Made by a program: the position numbers and the translations under genes. From assembly GCF_024343775.1 (NCBI RefSeq), contig NZ_RJUF01000174.1, forward strand, positions 62,001 to 126,000: a stretch of 64,000 nt of DNA, read 5' to 3'. The stretch is from Lacihabitans soyangensis. GTDB taxonomy: Bacteria; Bacteroidota; Bacteroidia; Cytophagales; Spirosomataceae. Shown piece after piece: positions 27,953 through 35,801 of the stretch. The notes below the pieces were generated by a model that made no database searches, was not told the DNA's origin, and saw only the letters and a list, made by a program, of their open reading frames with translations. The stretch's first letter is position 1. Every line of letters starts with the position of its first letter.

Positions 27953-28157
27953 TTGATAATAGTCTCGACTTTAGTTCCTGGAAATAACTTCCATTGTTTT
28001 GATTATTTAAAAATTCAGTATATCTACTGTCTAAAATATCTTTATGCCATTCTGGGATATCGTCTTCTTCATTCAATAAAACATTTGGAATTTGCTTTAA
28101 TAGATTCACAACAGAATCATAAATCTCGTCAGGAAGTGATATAGTTAAATCTTTCAT
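27927..28157 (-). CDS. Antitoxin partner of the broken ParE-like toxin
   Basis: 76-residue protein from ATG 28157 (a TTG seven codons upstream is a weaker start). The N-terminus M-K-D-L-T-I-S-L-P-D-E-I-Y-D resembles a ribbon-helix-helix or similar DNA-binding antitoxin strand. The acidic middle and the C-terminal E-W-H-K-D-I-L-D-S-R segment are commonly seen in antitoxins of Bacteroidota ParE-type modules, where the C-terminus wraps the toxin. The reading frame is intact. Its 3' end overlaps the toxin start by 26 bases. Confidence 0.75.
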   Translation of the reverse strand: MKDLTISLPDEIYDSVVNLLKQIPNVLLNEEDDIPEWHKDILDSRYTEFLNNQNNGSYFQELKSRLLSNGKISGNS

Positions 28158-28225
28158 TTCATTCAATTTGAAAGCCAATTTAGCTCAAATTTTGTATTTT
28201 TTGAATTAAAAGGGAATAATTCTTC

Positions 28226-29692
28226 TCAAATCTCCACTCTACCATTTTCCAATTTCAAAACCCCGCGAGGACATACCGCCGAACAAACTCCACAACCAAC
28301 GCACGATGAACGTACGATATCTTCACCTTTTTGGGCATAAGCACGTACGTCGATGCCCATTTCACAATAAGTAGAACAATTGCCGCAGGAAATACATTGA
28401 GAGCCATTTGTTGTAATTCTAAATCTCGACAACAGTTTTTGTTGAAATCCTAAAATGGCGGCCATTGGGCATCCAAATCTGCACCAAACTCTACTGCCCA
28501 AAATAGGGTAAAAACCAACTCCAACTACTCCACTAAATGCTGCTCCGATGAAAAAACCGTACCAAGAACGTAAAGTATAAGAATCTATAAAAAATACGTT
28601 GGTATTGCCGATGGCCATATTGATGACCAAGAAAGCTGAAATTATTCCTGATGCCCAATAAATGCCTTTTCGGGCATCTAGAGCTAGCTTTTTATAGCCA
28701 ATTTTGAAAATGTACCAACTAAATACTCCCAAAAAAAGAATTACCCCAACCAAAAAAAGCTTGGGATCTAAAGCTGCCTTTTCATTGATTAAAAATGAAT
28801 AAATGACTGCTACCGTAGTGATAAATACAAACAACAAAACCGAGTGAATCAACCATCGTTCTATTTTCCAGGCTTTTACGGATTTATCTGAAAGTTGACG
28901 AAACGAATCCCCAGCAGTTTCGGCCAAACCACCGCAGCCACAAACCCATGAGCAATACCACCTTTTACCGAAAAAATAGGTAAGTATGGGTGAAATTAAA
29001 AAAATCATTCCTATACCAAAGAATAGCATAAACATTCCTAGATTTCCGCCTCCCAACATGGCCTTCAAGTGCCAATCCTCAAAGAAATAGTAGTTCAATG
29101 GCCACATATTTTTGAGATCTTTTGCAAAATAATCCAAGTCAGGATTAAGCTTTGCCAAAAACTCAGGCAATAAAAATGCGAACGCCAACTGAAAAAACAT
29201 CACAGATAAAGTTCTGATTATCTGATAGTTGCTGTGGCGATATTTAAGAATAAATTTCACCCCAAAACCCAAAATAGCAACTGTATAAAGCGTTCCATAA
29301 ACAAACCACTGACTAGCACCGTGGCCATTTAATGCAAAACTCAAAGGGTCAAAAAAGGCAACTAAACCAGTATTAACCCCTTTTCTATTTAACCCCAAAT
29401 ACGTTGGAAACCAATAAATTACAACATAAAAAGCAGTAAGCACAAAACCAAGAATCCAAGCCACCACTCCTTTAGAAGAAACACTTTTAAACCAAACCTC
29501 ATTGTTTTTTATACCTGACAATTCTCCTGTGTATTCACCAAATGAATACACGACAATTCCCGCCAAAATCATACACAAAGAGATGTATAACAAAGCTGAA
29601 CCATTCAGAAGATTGAAAAGTGCTGCCATCAGAATTAGCATTCCGCCAAAACCTAGGCTTAAACCTGTCTTTTTACTTATATCTAAATTCAT
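28226..29692 (-). CDS. Membrane polyferredoxin (NapH/CcoG-like 4Fe-4S protein)
   Basis: 488-residue inner-membrane protein with about ten hydrophobic helices. Cytoplasmic-type Cys motifs are W-Y-C-S-W-V-C-G-C-G-G in the middle and V-W-C-R-F-G-C-P-M after a later helix. The C-terminal tail holds two 4Fe-4S ferredoxin motifs (C-I-S-C-G-N-C-S-T-Y-C and C-V-G-C-G-V-C-S-A-V-C-P). This is the general plan of NapH/NosR/CcoG-like electron carriers that move electrons across or along the membrane. It lies 12 bases downstream of the FAD oxidoreductase gene on the same strand. The pairing suggests an NAD(P)H-to-periplasm electron route; the final acceptor is unknown. Longer than NapH (about 290) because of extra N-terminal helices. 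Confidence 0.83.
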   Translation of the reverse strand: MNLDISKKTGLSLGFGGMLILMAALFNLLNGSALLYISLCMILAGIVVYSFGEYTGELSGIKNNEVWFKSVSSKGVVAWILGFVLTAFYVVIYWFPTYLGLNRKGVNTGLVAFFDPLSFALNGHGASQWFVYGTLYTVAILGFGVKFILKYRHSNYQIIRTLSVMFFQLAFAFLLPEFLAKLNPDLDYFAKDLKNMWPLNYYFFEDWHLKAMLGGGNLGMFMLFFGIGMIFLISPILTYFFGKRWYCSWVCGCGGLAETAGDSFRQLSDKSVKAWKIERWLIHSVLLFVFITTVAVIYSFLINEKAALDPKLFLVGVILFLGVFSWYIFKIGYKKLALDARKGIYWASGIISAFLVINMAIGNTNVFFIDSYTLRSWYGFFIGAAFSGVVGVGFYPILGSRVWCRFGCPMAAILGFQQKLLSRFRITTNGSQCISCGNCSTYCEMGIDVRAYAQKGEDIVRSSCVGCGVCSAVCPRGVLKLENGRVEI

Positions 29693-29704
29693 AATTATCT
29701 ATAT

Positions 29705-30976
29705 TTAAGCATTTTGTAGATTAAAGTTGCTTTTAATTTCATTTTCATACTTTCTGAAAAACTCTGGATCAAAATTGGCCTTATCGAGATTTTTCATTAC
29801 AAAATCTACACTTTCTTTTCTATTCAAAACTTTTTCAAAGAAATCCTGACGCATTCTGATTCCGAAAGTATTTATTCCTTCAAAAACTCTGTTTTCTTTG
29901 TTAAATACTATTCTAACCGCTTTATTTTCTTTCTCCCAATAATATTCCCCTTGATATTCATTCAGTTTAGCTGGTGCTAGTCCATAAGTTTGATATTCAA
30001 TGTCAAAAAACTTGGCAGAGTTAAACCAATTTCCCGGAATATAGGCAGTTTTTTGTCCCGCCAATGTTTTCGCAAGGGTTTGTCCCATTATTTTTCCCGT
30101 ATACCAAACAGCTTCAATGGGCCTTCTTCCGGGCTGAGGCTGTTGAATTTCGGCACAATCACCGATGGCATAGATGTTGGGAATATTGGTTTGTAAAAAT
30201 TCATTGACCAAAATGCCTTTATTGATTTTTAAGCTTGAATTTTGAAGAAAACCAACATTGGGACTTACACCGACAGTTAATCCAACAAACTGACATTCAA
30301 TACTTTCACCATCAGAAGAAATGACAGATTCCACCGATCCCTTTCCTTTTATTTCTTTGAGTTCGGTCTTTAGTTTAAGTTGAATTCCGTGAGACAAAAT
30401 ATGCTTTTCAAGCATTCTGCCCTCATTTTCAGATAAAACCATGCTCCAAAAACTATTTTCCCTGACCAAAAAAGTAACCTCAATGCCTCTCGAATTTAGC
30501 ATTTCTGCCAGCTCCAATCCTATCAATCCACCGCCGACGACCACGGCCTTTTTTATTTTTGAAGAATATTTTTCCAGATATTCCAAATCTTGTTTGTGAT
30601 ATAAACCCGAAACCCCATCTAAATCTTGCCCTGGCCAATTGTATTTGTTTGGTTTAGAGCCCGTTGCCAAGACCAAATAGTCATAGCTAAGAATTCCACC
30701 GTTTTCAAAAGCAATTTCATTTTTTTCTGGAAATACAGTATTTACCCTTCCTTTTTTAAGTGTTATATTGTTTTTCGCCCAAAAACTATTTTCGAACGGT
30801 TGTGTATGTTCAAACTTCATGTGGCCCATAAAAACATACATCAATGCTGTGCGGGAAAAGAAATATTCAGACTCTTCTGACACAACGGTTATCTCACAAT
30901 CCGAAATCTTTCGAAGTTCTATTGCGGTGGTGATTCCTGCCACACCATTGCCTATAATTACTATTTTTTTTGACAT
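29705..30976 (-). CDS. FAD-dependent NAD(P)H oxidoreductase
   Basis: 423 residues from ATG 30976 (a TTG five codons upstream overlaps the preceding stop but is a weaker start). Two dinucleotide-binding motifs: I-V-I-I-G-N-G-V-A-G at the N-terminus for FAD and V-V-V-G-G-G-L-I-G-L-E-L-A near residue 148 for NAD(P)H. The A-I-G-D-C-A-E motif near residue 270 binds the FAD ribityl chain. This is the pyridine-nucleotide-disulphide oxidoreductase fold of ferredoxin reductases and NirB-type N-termini; no CxxxxC redox disulphide is seen. It is likely to feed electrons to the polyferredoxin encoded 12 bases downstream. The substrate is not known. Confidence 0.87.
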   Translation of the reverse strand: MSKKIVIIGNGVAGITTAIELRKISDCEITVVSEESEYFFSRTALMYVFMGHMKFEHTQPFENSFWAKNNITLKKGRVNTVFPEKNEIAFENGGILSYDYLVLATGSKPNKYNWPGQDLDGVSGLYHKQDLEYLEKYSSKIKKAVVVGGGLIGLELAEMLNSRGIEVTFLVRENSFWSMVLSENEGRMLEKHILSHGIQLKLKTELKEIKGKGSVESVISSDGESIECQFVGLTVGVSPNVGFLQNSSLKINKGILVNEFLQTNIPNIYAIGDCAEIQQPQPGRRPIEAVWYTGKIMGQTLAKTLAGQKTAYIPGNWFNSAKFFDIEYQTYGLAPAKLNEYQGEYYWEKENKAVRIVFNKENRVFEGINTFGIRMRQDFFEKVLNRKESVDFVMKNLDKANFDPEFFRKYENEIKSNFNLQNA

Positions 30977-30987
30977 ATAATTGTTAT

Positions 30988-31617
30988 TCAAATCCCAGAA
31001 CTAGTTGTCACTTTTTCGGTGATAAAACGCAACTCAATATTTTTAATCGGATTTTTTTTGATTACCCGCACAAGTTTCTGATTTTCATACACATACTTGT
31101 CAATGTTATTTTCTATCTGACAAGTAAATGTACCATCTTTATTCTTCTTTACGTTGTTGAATAGAGCATAATATTCAGCATAAAACTTCTGATTATTTGT
31201 TGGTTCATCAAAAAATAAACGACTTGAAGACCAAGTGATGTCTGAACTTATAGTTTTTTCAAACTCCTTCTTCTCTTGCTTCGATTTCACCTCATAAATT
31301 CCATTTTTCAGTAAAGTCGTCGTAAAAAAATCGCCCTTGTTTGAATTCACCTTTGCTTCAGAATATACTAAGCCATTTTTATCAAACTGACTTATAACCT
31401 CATATTTTATCTTTAAAGTGTAAACCAGTAAGTTCACCTTGACATCACTTTTTACATGGTATTTCACCAAACCTTTACCCAACGACTGTTTAGTTGCGTG
31501 CATCTCCCCCACCTTGATTCCGGCCACTTCTATGGCGTATTTCTTGATTTCGGTGGTATTTTGACAATAAACAGAAGACGAAATAATTAATGCACCAAGA
31601 AGAAATAATTTATTCAT
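30988..31617 (-). CDS. Secreted protein of unknown function (DUF6134-like)
   Basis: 209 residues with a signal peptide (cut near residue 19, V-Y-C-Q). The mature chain is made of alternating beta-strand segments, with Y-A-I-E-V-A-G-I-K-V-G-E-M near the start and W-S-S-S-R-L-F-F-D-E-P near residue 125. This pattern resembles the DUF6134/DUF3108-like outer-envelope proteins of Bacteroidota; my family assignment is tentative. It is the first gene of a three-gene operon with the FAD oxidoreductase and polyferredoxin (its stop codon is 11 bases before the oxidoreductase ATG), so it may be a periplasmic or outer-membrane partner of that redox pair. Confidence 0.65.
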   Translation of the reverse strand: MNKLFLLGALIISSSVYCQNTTEIKKYAIEVAGIKVGEMHATKQSLGKGLVKYHVKSDVKVNLLVYTLKIKYEVISQFDKNGLVYSEAKVNSNKGDFFTTTLLKNGIYEVKSKQEKKEFEKTISSDITWSSSRLFFDEPTNNQKFYAEYYALFNNVKKNKDGTFTCQIENNIDKYVYENQKLVRVIKKNPIKNIELRFITEKVTTSSGI

Positions 31618-31734
31618 AATTTATGGAGTTTCAAATTCTCAATCATAATTTAGCGAAAGTACGTAATTAAGCCGCAATCAGATTGTCATTTAAGATACAA
31701 AATATAATGTTTTAATTGTTTTTGCCTCTAGAAA

Positions 31735-32325
31735 ATGTCTAATTTGCTTTCAAAATTTCAAACTTTGAAACAAATCATTCTAATTCTCCTTTCTCTGGCA
31801 CCTTTTCTTTGTAAATCACAAGAAAAGCCAAATAGTTTAGTTTTTTGGGAAAATCTAAAAAAACAGTGTGGCAAATCCTATGAAGGAACACCCATTGCAG
31901 GAGCAGACAATGACACTTTCAAAAACAAACGGCTGGTAATGCAAGTCATAAGTTGTCAAGAAAACGTCATCAAAATCCCATTTTATGTTGGAGAGGATAA
32001 ATCCCGAACTTGGGTTTTCACTTTAAAAGGTGATAAAATTGAACTCAAACACGATCACAGACACGAAAATGGCGAACCAGACAAAGTAACCATGTATGGC
32101 GGCACAAGCTCCAACATTGGGCAAGCAGGATTACAGATGTTTCCTGCAGATGATGAAACTGCCAAAATGCTTCCATTAGCCGCAACAAATGTTTGGTGGG
32201 TGGAGCTCAACGATGATTTTTTCAGCTATAATCTACGAAGAATTGGCTCCGATAGACTTTTTACCGTAAAATTTGACCTAAAAAATCCCATCCAAATAAA
32301 CTGGAAACCGTGGGGTTGGAAATGA
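31735..32325 (+). CDS. Secreted protein of a conserved uncharacterised family
   Basis: 196 residues. A signal peptide ends near residue 29 (C-K-S-Q). The mature part contains F-W-x-N-L-K-x-Q-C-G-K-S-Y-E-G near its start, a second Cys about 40 residues on (V-I-S-C-Q-E-N) that may pair with the first, and a distinctive L-K-H-D-H-R-H-E-N-G-E-P-D motif near residue 105 followed by T-M-Y-G-G. I recognise this His-rich motif as recurring in secreted proteins of several phyla, but no function is known to me. The gene is divergent from the DUF6134-like gene and stands alone, with no terminator seen in the 73 bases after it. Confidence 0.7.
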   Translation: MSNLLSKFQTLKQIILILLSLAPFLCKSQEKPNSLVFWENLKKQCGKSYEGTPIAGADNDTFKNKRLVMQVISCQENVIKIPFYVGEDKSRTWVFTLKGDKIELKHDHRHENGEPDKVTMYGGTSSNIGQAGLQMFPADDETAKMLPLAATNVWWVELNDDFFSYNLRRIGSDRLFTVKFDLKNPIQINWKPWGWK

Positions 32326-32398
32326 AATATTAAGGAGATTTTTTTCTGCCTTATATAATCTTAGCGACTTTGCGTCTTTGCGAGAAAATGTTAACAAC

Positions 32399-33895
32399 CT
32401 AAGGCTTCGCAAGTTTCGTAATCAACCAACCTACTCCTACAATTGTCAATGTACCAAATGCCACGGTCATTTTAGGCTCCAAATTGGTCTTAAAGTTTTC
32501 TGGCAAATAAGTTTGTAAAGACAAATAGGCAATTACGACCACTCCGACCAAAGTAGCACCGATGGCCGCTGCCTTACCAGCATTTTTAACCAAGAAGCCC
32601 AATAAAAAAATACCCAGCATGCCTCCTGCGAAAATGCCAGAGAGTTTCCACCAAATATCTAAAATACTTTTGGCTCCAATCATGGCTATGCCGAAGCTGA
32701 TTCCTAATAATCCAAAACATACCGTGGCAATTCTTAAGACCCTTAGTTCTTGCAAATCATTCAAGTTTTTTTGGAAATATCTGGTGTAAAAATCTTTCAA
32801 AAAGACAGTTGCTGAACTATTCATACTGCTACTCATGGTACTCATAGCAGCTGAAAGTAAAGCCGCCATCAACAATCCCAAAAGACCCGTCGGGATTTTG
32901 GTTTTGATAAAATGTGGTAAAACTCTGTCACCATAATCTGCTGGTTGTAAATCAGTAAATGCGATACTTTTTTCAAGAGAAACAACTTCCTTCAAGCTTT
33001 GAATTTGCTCAGGAAAGTGTTGATAATAAACAAACAAAGCAGTACCCACAAAGAAAAACATGAAGGAAACTGGCACATAATAAATCACACATTGCCAAAT
33101 ACTTCTTTGAGCATCCTTGGTGCTTTGGGCGGTATGGTAGCGTTGGATATAATTCTGATCTACACCAAAATTGACCAAGTTTATAAAGAAACCATAGATA
33201 AAAACCACCCAAAAAGAACTCTGTGTAAAATCAGGTTTGAAAGTACCCAAACTAAACTTATCTTTTGCAAGGCCTTCACTTACAATCGTTTGAATATCTA
33301 TGGCATACAAAATAATTCCTAAAATAAGCAATGCTCCCATGGTTTTCAGTACCGCTTGCACTACCTCTGTCCAAATCACCGCTTCCATTCCACCAAAAAC
33401 CGTATAGACCATCACACAAATACCTGAAAATAAAATAATTAGAGGAATATCAAAGCCCGTAAAAGCGTTGATAGCGATGGCGATGGCATAAAAAATGGTA
33501 CCCATTCTGGCCAATTGCGTAAGAATGAAGCAAAGCATGACATAACTTCTTGCCCATGAACCAAACCGTTTTTCGAGATGCGTGTAAGCACTGATTTCTC
33601 CGGTATTTCGATAAAAACTTACAAAAAATTTAGAAGAAAAATAAGCTGCAAAAGGCATTGAAATACTAAAAACGAAGGGATTCCAGTTGCTCCCAAATGA
33701 TTTGCCGGGATCTCCCAAAAAAGTGATAGCACTAAGAAAAGTAGCATAAAAACTCATTCCAATCGCCCAACCCGGAATGGTGCTAGAGGCCGTAGTAAAC
33801 TGAGCCGTACTTTTATTTTTTCTGGAAAAAAAGACGCCTATGCCTACCATAGCAAGCAGATAAAGGACAATTATGGAAATGTCTAAAATGGCCAT
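32399..33895 (-). CDS. Sodium:solute symporter family protein
   Basis: 498-residue inner-membrane symporter with about thirteen helices. The sodium/solute symporter pattern is visible: an N-terminal G-V-F-F-S-R-K-N-K-S-T-A-Q-F loop, G-G-M-E-A-V-I-W-T-E-V-V-Q-A in helix 5-6, a D-Q-N-Y-I-Q-R-Y-H motif near residue 245, and A-A-L-L-S-A-A-M-S-T-M-S-S-S-M-N-S with the sodium-binding Ser residues. Family members carry sugars, sialic acid, proline and others. It lies downstream of a sialidase-like gene on the same strand, across a 300-base repeat-rich gap, so uptake of a released sugar acid is plausible but unproven. Confidence 0.88.
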   Translation of the reverse strand: MAILDISIIVLYLLAMVGIGVFFSRKNKSTAQFTTASSTIPGWAIGMSFYATFLSAITFLGDPGKSFGSNWNPFVFSISMPFAAYFSSKFFVSFYRNTGEISAYTHLEKRFGSWARSYVMLCFILTQLARMGTIFYAIAIAINAFTGFDIPLIILFSGICVMVYTVFGGMEAVIWTEVVQAVLKTMGALLILGIILYAIDIQTIVSEGLAKDKFSLGTFKPDFTQSSFWVVFIYGFFINLVNFGVDQNYIQRYHTAQSTKDAQRSIWQCVIYYVPVSFMFFFVGTALFVYYQHFPEQIQSLKEVVSLEKSIAFTDLQPADYGDRVLPHFIKTKIPTGLLGLLMAALLSAAMSTMSSSMNSSATVFLKDFYTRYFQKNLNDLQELRVLRIATVCFGLLGISFGIAMIGAKSILDIWWKLSGIFAGGMLGIFLLGFLVKNAGKAAAIGATLVGVVVIAYLSLQTYLPENFKTNLEPKMTVAFGTLTIVGVGWLITKLAKP

Positions 33896-33945
33896 TTTTT
33901 ATTTTTATAGGGTTGAATATTAAATTTGGGTTTTGTCATTGACTC

Positions 33946-34194
33946 ATTTCGGCAAGCTCAATGACCATCGCTCAGACATCGAACTTCGGTCACTGAGGAG
34001 AGCCGAAGTGACGTGACGTTTTTGTCTTCTGCTAATTTCGGCAAGCTCAATGACCACCGCTCAGAAAACGCATTGGATACTGTGAGGAGCCGAGGTGAAG
34101 TGCCGCTTTTGTCTTCGACTCCTCTCAGACAACGTATCGGACACTGAGCGGAGCCGAAGTGTGGTCACTGAGCCAAGCCGAAGTGAAGTGGCCG
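33946..34194. repeat. Repeat-rich intergenic block between the symporter and sialidase genes
   Basis: Two direct copies start with TTTCGGCAAGCTCAATGACC (33948-33967 and 34036-34055), each followed by CGCTCAG. They are spaced about 88 bases apart and share GAGCCGA(A/G)GTGA and TTTTGTCTTC further on. A third, degenerate part (34119-34194) contains the same cores in inverted form (GAGCGGAGCCGAAGT and GTCACTGAGCCAAGCCGAAG), so the whole block can fold into an imperfect long hairpin. No ORF is supported here. It looks like a dispersed intergenic repeat of the host genome. Confidence 0.7.
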
Positions 34195-35208
34195 TCATTT
34201 CACATCCAGCACCACATATCTCACTTTCTTTCTTTTCCAAGTATAAGTGATATGTACCTTACCGTCAGACGTTTGTATAACCGAGGGATAGGAAAATTCC
34301 ATTTTGGGTTCATTTTCCAAAACAGCCAAAGAACTCCATTTTTTACCATCGGCTGAAATCGCCACATTCAATGGAGAGCGGCTTCCTCCCCAAAACTCAT
34401 CTCCTTTCCCGACATGGTTGTAAACAATCAATTGTCTGCCATCTTTAAGCGTGACGGCATCTGTCCCAGAATTTGGATTAGGCAATGTTGTTGGTTTCAA
34501 TGCCGACCAGGTTTTTCCATTATCTTTCGAAAAAGCCTCTAAAACATAGCTATTCTTGCTTCTACATAAAATCTGCAATTGGCCATCTTTGGTAAACAAA
34601 ATACTTGGCTGTATAGCCGAAAACTCTTTTCCATCATTTATGGCAGCAGTTTTTGTCCAAGTTTTACCTGCATCTTTGGTCATTTCAAAATGCACCCGCC
34701 AGCCATTATCCTCAGAACTGGTTGGACAAAGCAAAGTACCATCGCTCAACAACTCAGGTTTGTTTTTTATCGGCCCATAGATTCCATCAGGCAGTTTTTC
34801 AGCTGCTGACCAAGTTTTTCCTCCGTCAAAAGACCTTTTCAGCATTCCCCACCAAGTAGATGGACTTGGACCCACTTTGTAAAATAAAATCAGCTCGGCT
34901 CCAGGCATTTGAAACAAAACGGGATTCCAGGTCGGATATCTTTTCTTTGGACTTTCCACCCCATTGGCTACTTCAACTGGTGTGGTCCATTTGCCATTTT
35001 CTATTCTACTCACCCAAATACCCACATCTGGGTCTCTTTCTGCTGTTCCACCAAACCATGCTGCAACTATTCCATTGGGTGTTTCGGTCAACGAAGATGC
35101 ATGGCAAGAAGGAAAAGGAGCATTTTCGTAAATAAATTCGGATTTGACAATCGGGCTTTGGGCTGCTGAAAATAGAATTCCTGCACAGAAAACAAGGAGA
35201 TATTTCAT
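34195..35208 (-). CDS. Secreted sialidase-like (BNR/Asp-box) protein
   Basis: 337 residues with a signal peptide (M-K-Y-L-L-V-F-C-A-G ... S-A-A-Q, cut near 17). At least four Asp-box (S-x-D-x-G-x-x-W) repeats mark a six-bladed propeller: S-F-D-G-G-K-T-W, T-K-D-A-G-K-T-W, S-K-D-N-G-K-T-W and S-A-D-G-K-K-W. A-W-F-G-G-T-A-E-R-D-P-D-V-G-I-W near residue 50 is typical of the bacterial 'sialidase family' branch annotated as exo-alpha-sialidase. The usual arginine triad and F(Y)RIP motif of true GH33 enzymes are not obvious, so another glycoside specificity is possible. It lies upstream of the symporter on the same strand and divergent from the SusC/D pair. Confidence 0.8.
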   Translation of the reverse strand: MKYLLVFCAGILFSAAQSPIVKSEFIYENAPFPSCHASSLTETPNGIVAAWFGGTAERDPDVGIWVSRIENGKWTTPVEVANGVESPKKRYPTWNPVLFQMPGAELILFYKVGPSPSTWWGMLKRSFDGGKTWSAAEKLPDGIYGPIKNKPELLSDGTLLCPTSSEDNGWRVHFEMTKDAGKTWTKTAAINDGKEFSAIQPSILFTKDGQLQILCRSKNSYVLEAFSKDNGKTWSALKPTTLPNPNSGTDAVTLKDGRQLIVYNHVGKGDEFWGGSRSPLNVAISADGKKWSSLAVLENEPKMEFSYPSVIQTSDGKVHITYTWKRKKVRYVVLDVK

Positions 35209-35471
35209 TTTTAAGATTATGGTTGAATTTTATGAAGTTAAATCTAAAGAAAAAATTTCTTTAAGGAAAGAATTGGGAACGGAAAGTAGTGTTTGGTTTG
35301 ATAATTACTATTTTTGATGTCTGTAGGAAATGTTTTTTTGAAAGATGTTAAAATTTTTCTCAATTTGAAATCTAAAGATATTCCCAAAAAAAATAATTCT
35401 ATCTAAATTTTAATTCTTATACTATATTCAAATAAGGTTTAAAGTTCACACTTAATCCCTAGTTTTATACG

Positions 35472-35756
35472 GTGAAATACATACTAATAACTCTAATTAC
35501 TTGCTACTCTTGTTCATTTAATTTACAAAAAGAAAAACAGTTCGATTCTGCTTTTTTCGAAAATTTGAAATCTCAACACTGAAAAGTGAGGATCAATTTG
35601 AACGAGAAGTTTGGATCTCACTGACTTTTGTCAAATATCTCCCCAGTCAAGGTGAGCATTAGACGTTTTCTCTAAATTTTAATGTCATTCCTGAACTCAC
35701 ATTAACCAAGGATCTGAATAATATTTGCCAAAACTTGTTTATTTACAAATTTTCTT
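35472..35756 (+). pseudogene. Possible remnant of a small lipoprotein gene
   Basis: From a GTG at 35472 the frame reads V-K-Y-I-L-I-T-L-I-T-C-Y-S-C-S-F-N, like a lipoprotein signal, and stops at 35580-35582 after 36 codons. A shifted frame then reads L-K-S-E-D-Q-F-E-R-E-V-W-I-S-L-T-F-V-K-Y-L, meets a TAG near 35660, and continues V-I-P-E-L-T-L-T-K-D-L-N-N-I-C. Both pieces look protein-like, which suggests a decayed gene with one frameshift and one stop. Apart from this, the 35209-35801 gap holds only AT-rich sequence and presumably the SusC promoter; I see no clean TAnnTTTG box. Confidence 0.35.
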
Positions 35757-35801
35757 ACGTTTTTTGTAGAATTAACAAATTTTTTAACCAATTAAATTCA
35801 A

